14,424 bases of DNA from Paracoccaceae bacterium (GTDB lineage Bacteria > Pseudomonadota > Alphaproteobacteria > Rhodobacterales > Rhodobacteraceae): the NCBI GenBank assembly GCA_026982515.1, contig JALSGY010000347.1, forward strand, positions 1-14,424, written 5' to 3'. The notes beneath the pieces are model-generated. The model made no database searches, was not told the DNA's origin, and was given only the letters and a program-made list of their open reading frames with translations. Below, one piece after another: positions 13,787 through 14,424 of this stretch. Both the position numbers and the translations under genes were made by a program. Numbering within the stretch: position 1 is the stretch's first letter; each line of letters opens with the position of its first letter.

Positions 13787-14424
13787 ATGCAGGGATTGCC
13801 GATTTCACTGGCTGACGGGCCCGAGCATCGCGCTGATTTGCCGGCGCGTGCGGATGTGGTGGTGATTGGCGCCGGGGTGATCGGGGTATCGGCGGCTTTG
13901 TATCTGGCGCGGGCCGGCCAGAAGGTGGTGTTGCTGGAAAAGGGCCGGGTGGCGGGCGAGCAATCGGCACGCAATTGGGGCTGGATCCGGGTGCAGGGGC
14001 GCGATGTGGCTGAAGTGCCGATTGCGCTGGAGGCGCGCGGGTTGTGGCGTGAGATTGCCGCGCAGCTGGACACGGATATCGGCCTGGTTGAGGCGGGCAC
14101 GCTGTATCTGGCCCGTAGCGAGGCGGAAATGGCGGCCTATCGGGGCTGGCTGACGGATGTGGCCGGGCTGGGGCTCGATAGCCGTCTGATTTCTGCCGGG
14201 GAGCTGGCCGGCTTGTTGGCAGGGGCGCGCGCGCCTTGGCAGGGCGCTTTGTGGACTGCCAGCGACATGCGCGCCGAGCCGTTTGTGGCGGTGCCGGCAA
14301 TGGCGCGCCTGGCCGCGCGTGAGGGGGTGATTATTCGCGAGCATTGTGCGGTGCGCGGCCTGGTTCTGGAAGCCGGGCGGGTGGCAGGGGTGATCAGCGA
14401 GGCCGGCGAGCTGCGTGTGGCGCG
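13787..14424 (+). CDS. DadA-like FAD-dependent oxidoreductase (5' part, cut by the window end)
   Basis: The frame stays open to the end of the window (212 codons). The product has an N-terminal FAD-binding Rossmann motif, VVVIGAGVIGVSAALYLARA (24-43), with acidic Glu51 at the end of the second strand. EQSARNWGWIRVQGRD (58-73) follows, a stretch I associate with DAO/DadA-type amine and amino-acid oxidoreductases. Family members oxidise D-amino acids, N-methyl amino acids or related secondary amines. The substrate domain and the rest of the fold lie beyond the window. ATG 13787 is the only sensible start, because an in-frame TGA occurs at 13778-13780. A weak GAAAGGG site precedes it. It follows the argE-like gene after 77 bp and probably takes part in the same pathway. 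Confidence 0.82.
   Translation, partial: MQGLPISLADGPEHRADLPARADVVVIGAGVIGVSAALYLARAGQKVVLLEKGRVAGEQSARNWGWIRVQGRDVAEVPIALEARGLWREIAAQLDTDIGLVEAGTLYLARSEAEMAAYRGWLTDVAGLGLDSRLISAGELAGLLAGARAPWQGALWTASDMRAEPFVAVPAMARLAAREGVIIREHCAVRGLVLEAGRVAGVISEAGELRVA

Noticed and set aside
12504..14300. A 598-codon reading frame on the - strand across the deacylase and oxidase genes
   Set aside because: It is the antisense shadow of the argE-like gene and the FAD oxidoreductase, with low-complexity Pro/Arg/His composition and no plausible ribosome-binding site.

Overview
The base composition is strongly GC-rich. The gene content (a murE-murF-mraY-murD run, DUF4424 and DUF3422 proteins, a DppD/OppD-family peptide transporter) and a GC-hairpin plus 'GGAGTATTTG...AAGATGAA' element at gene ends all suggest an alphaproteobacterium, probably Rhodobacterales (Rhodobacteraceae). 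The assignment rests on recognising families and motifs by eye, not on a database search.

Region 1 (1-3986, + strand) is part of the division and cell wall (dcw) cluster. It holds what is probably the last five codons of murE, then murF, mraY and murD. These enzymes complete UDP-MurNAc-pentapeptide, move it onto the lipid carrier to make lipid I, and add D-glutamate. Catalytic motifs are intact in all three complete genes. The run stops at murD. The next gene is not ftsW, which would be expected in the usual order.

Region 2 (3996-6366, + strand) holds two poorly characterised envelope genes. One is a secreted DUF4424 protein with a clear signal peptide. The other is a DUF3422 protein with two C-terminal membrane segments, whose ribosome-binding site lies in a small hairpin. 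A candidate promoter precedes the pair.

Region 3 (6367-12345, - strand) is one apparent operon for a peptide-type ABC importer, transcribed leftwards in the order ATPase, ATPase, binding protein, permease, permease. The two ATPases overlap by 8 bp, as do the two permeases. A 12-bp hairpin follows the binding-protein gene, and its one U-G wobble can form only in the operon's own transcript.

Region 4 (12346-14424, + strand) is divergent from the transporter. It holds an ArgE-type M20 deacylase and the start of a DadA-like FAD oxidoreductase that runs off the window. The shared 200-bp intergenic region has weak candidate promoters in both directions and a 12-bp palindrome. The simplest reading is import of an amino-acid conjugate or peptide, hydrolysis of its acyl bond, and oxidation of the released amino or imino acid. 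The substrate cannot be read from the sequence.

Three copies of a short 3'-end element lie just beyond the DUF3422 gene, the last permease gene and the argE-like gene, each oriented with the gene it follows. Two of them face each other across the convergent junction at 6371-6522. No tRNA, rRNA, CRISPR array, insertion sequence or phage gene is visible. No stretch without a gene exceeds 300 bases.
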